A stretch of DNA of 5,557 nt. It comes from Paracoccaceae bacterium. GTDB lineage: Bacteria; Pseudomonadota; Alphaproteobacteria; Rhodobacterales; Rhodobacteraceae. The DNA lies in assembly GCA_015487255.1 (NCBI GenBank), contig WFQA01000325.1, positions 1-5,557 of the forward strand. Reading direction: 5' to 3'. Positions 4,884 through 5,557 of the stretch are shown piece after piece (position 1 is the first letter of the stretch; every line of letters starts with the position of its first letter). The notes beneath the pieces were generated by a model. It saw only the letters and a program-made list of their open reading frames with translations. It ran no database searches and was not told the DNA's origin. Made by a program: the position numbers and the translations under genes.

Positions 4884-5557
4884 ATGCCAAAAATCACCTG
4901 TATCGAAGACCTGCGCCTGCTGGCCAAGCGCCGGGTGCCGAAGATGTTTTATGATTACGCCGATAGCGGCTCATGGACGGAAAGCACCTACCGCGCCAAC
5001 AGTTCGGATTTTGGCCGGATCAGGCTGCGCCAGAAAGTGGCGGTCAACATGGAGAACCGCTCGACCAAGGCGCGGATGATCGGGCAGGATGTGGCAATGC
5101 CCGTGGCGCTGGCCCCCACCGGCCTTACCGGCATGCAATGCGCTGACGGTGAGATCAAGGCGGCAAAAGCGGCCGAGAAATTCGGGGTGCCGTTTGTGCT
5201 TTCCACCATGTCGATCTGCTCGATCGAGGATGTGGCGGCAAACACCTCCGCTCCGTTCTGGTTTCAGCTTTATGTGATGCGCGACAAGGAATATTCGGCC
5301 AATCTGATTGCCCGCGCCAGGGCGGCGGGTTGCGCGGCCCTGGTGCTGACGCTGGATCTGCAGGTTTTGGGGCAGCGCCACAAAGATATCAAAAACGGCC
5401 TCACCGCCCCGCCGCGGCCAACGATCCGCAATATGATCAACCTTTCGACCAAGGTCCGCTGGGGGCTGGGGATGCTGGGCACCAGGCGGCGCAGCTTTGG
5501 CAATATCGTTGGCCATGCCAAGGGCGTGACCAACATGAATGATCTGGCCAGTTGGAC
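4884..5557 (+). CDS. lldD: FMN-dependent L-lactate dehydrogenase/alpha-hydroxy-acid oxidase, 5' part
   Basis: The first 224 residues are visible and the gene is cut by the right edge; family members run to about 380-390. The enzyme oxidises L-lactate to pyruvate through FMN and passes electrons to the respiratory chain at the inner membrane. The TIM-barrel flavoprotein signature is clear. FYDYADSGSWTE (22-33) contains Tyr25, equivalent to the substrate-binding Tyr24 of spinach glycolate oxidase. Next come the FMN-binding loop MPVALAPTGLTGMQ (72-85), STMSICSIEDVA (107-118), FQLYV (127-131) with Gln128 and Tyr130, and LTLDLQVLGQRHKDIKNGL (155-173) with Thr156. The catalytic His and Arg lie beyond the window. 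The ATG at 4884 matches the normal family N-terminus. L-lactate is the most likely substrate, but other 2-hydroxy acids (glycolate, mandelate) cannot be excluded from this fragment. Confidence 0.9.
   Translation, partial: MPKITCIEDLRLLAKRRVPKMFYDYADSGSWTESTYRANSSDFGRIRLRQKVAVNMENRSTKARMIGQDVAMPVALAPTGLTGMQCADGEIKAAKAAEKFGVPFVLSTMSICSIEDVAANTSAPFWFQLYVMRDKEYSANLIARARAAGCAALVLTLDLQVLGQRHKDIKNGLTAPPRPTIRNMINLSTKVRWGLGMLGTRRRSFGNIVGHAKGVTNMNDLASW

Noticed and set aside
1..5557. A new defence, phage or mobile system
   Set aside because: All identifiable genes are core chromosomal functions with uniform base composition; I see no transposase, integrase, terminal inverted repeats or toxin-antitoxin pair.

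Overview
The window reads as ordinary chromosome from a GC-rich alphaproteobacterium, most likely a member of the Rhodobacteraceae (Roseobacter group). The protein sequences point there: the RsmI, YraN, Pth, L25/CTC and LldD variants all have the character of that family, and rplY-pth-DUF2332 is a gene order I associate with it. This taxonomic call comes from recognition, not from a database search.

Left part (1-1503). A truncated gene for a lipoprotein of the penicillin-binding-protein activator (LppC/LpoA-like) family runs off the left edge on the minus strand. Divergent from it is a two-gene operon with an ATGA overlap: rsmI (16S rRNA C1402 2'-O-methyltransferase) and yraN (UPF0102 nuclease-fold protein). 

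Middle (1504-2109). Downstream of yraN, a 192-base gap holds a very good intrinsic terminator (stem 1641-1669, seven T). A second hairpin and a weak promoter-like pair lie in front of it, so the gap could encode a small RNA of about 95 nt, or a leader for the next gene. That gene encodes a small, acidic, exported protein with two cysteines that I do not recognise. The gshB gene I would often expect after yraN is absent.

Minus-strand operon (4517 down to 2115). rplY (ribosomal protein L25/CTC), pth (peptidyl-tRNA hydrolase) and a DUF2332 protein follow one another. A strong intrinsic hairpin sits between rplY and pth, and its T-tract directly abuts the pth Shine-Dalgarno sequence. This probably lets the abundant ribosomal protein be made in excess over Pth. 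pth and the DUF2332 gene overlap by four bases (TTGA), with a TTG start. The DUF2332 gene converges on the small exported-protein gene with only five bases between the stops.

Right part (4518-5557). A 366-base intergenic region contains a cluster of perfect short palindromes that looks like a family-specific intergenic repeat, then a good promoter candidate. The 5' two thirds of an FMN-dependent alpha-hydroxy-acid (L-lactate) dehydrogenase gene, lldD, follows and is cut by the right edge.

The themes are translation and RNA maintenance (rsmI, pth, rplY), envelope growth (PBP activator) and lactate oxidation (lldD). I see no phage, IS element, CRISPR array, defence island or tRNA. The least explained items are the 1504-1695 gap with its secreted orphan, and the DUF2332 protein.
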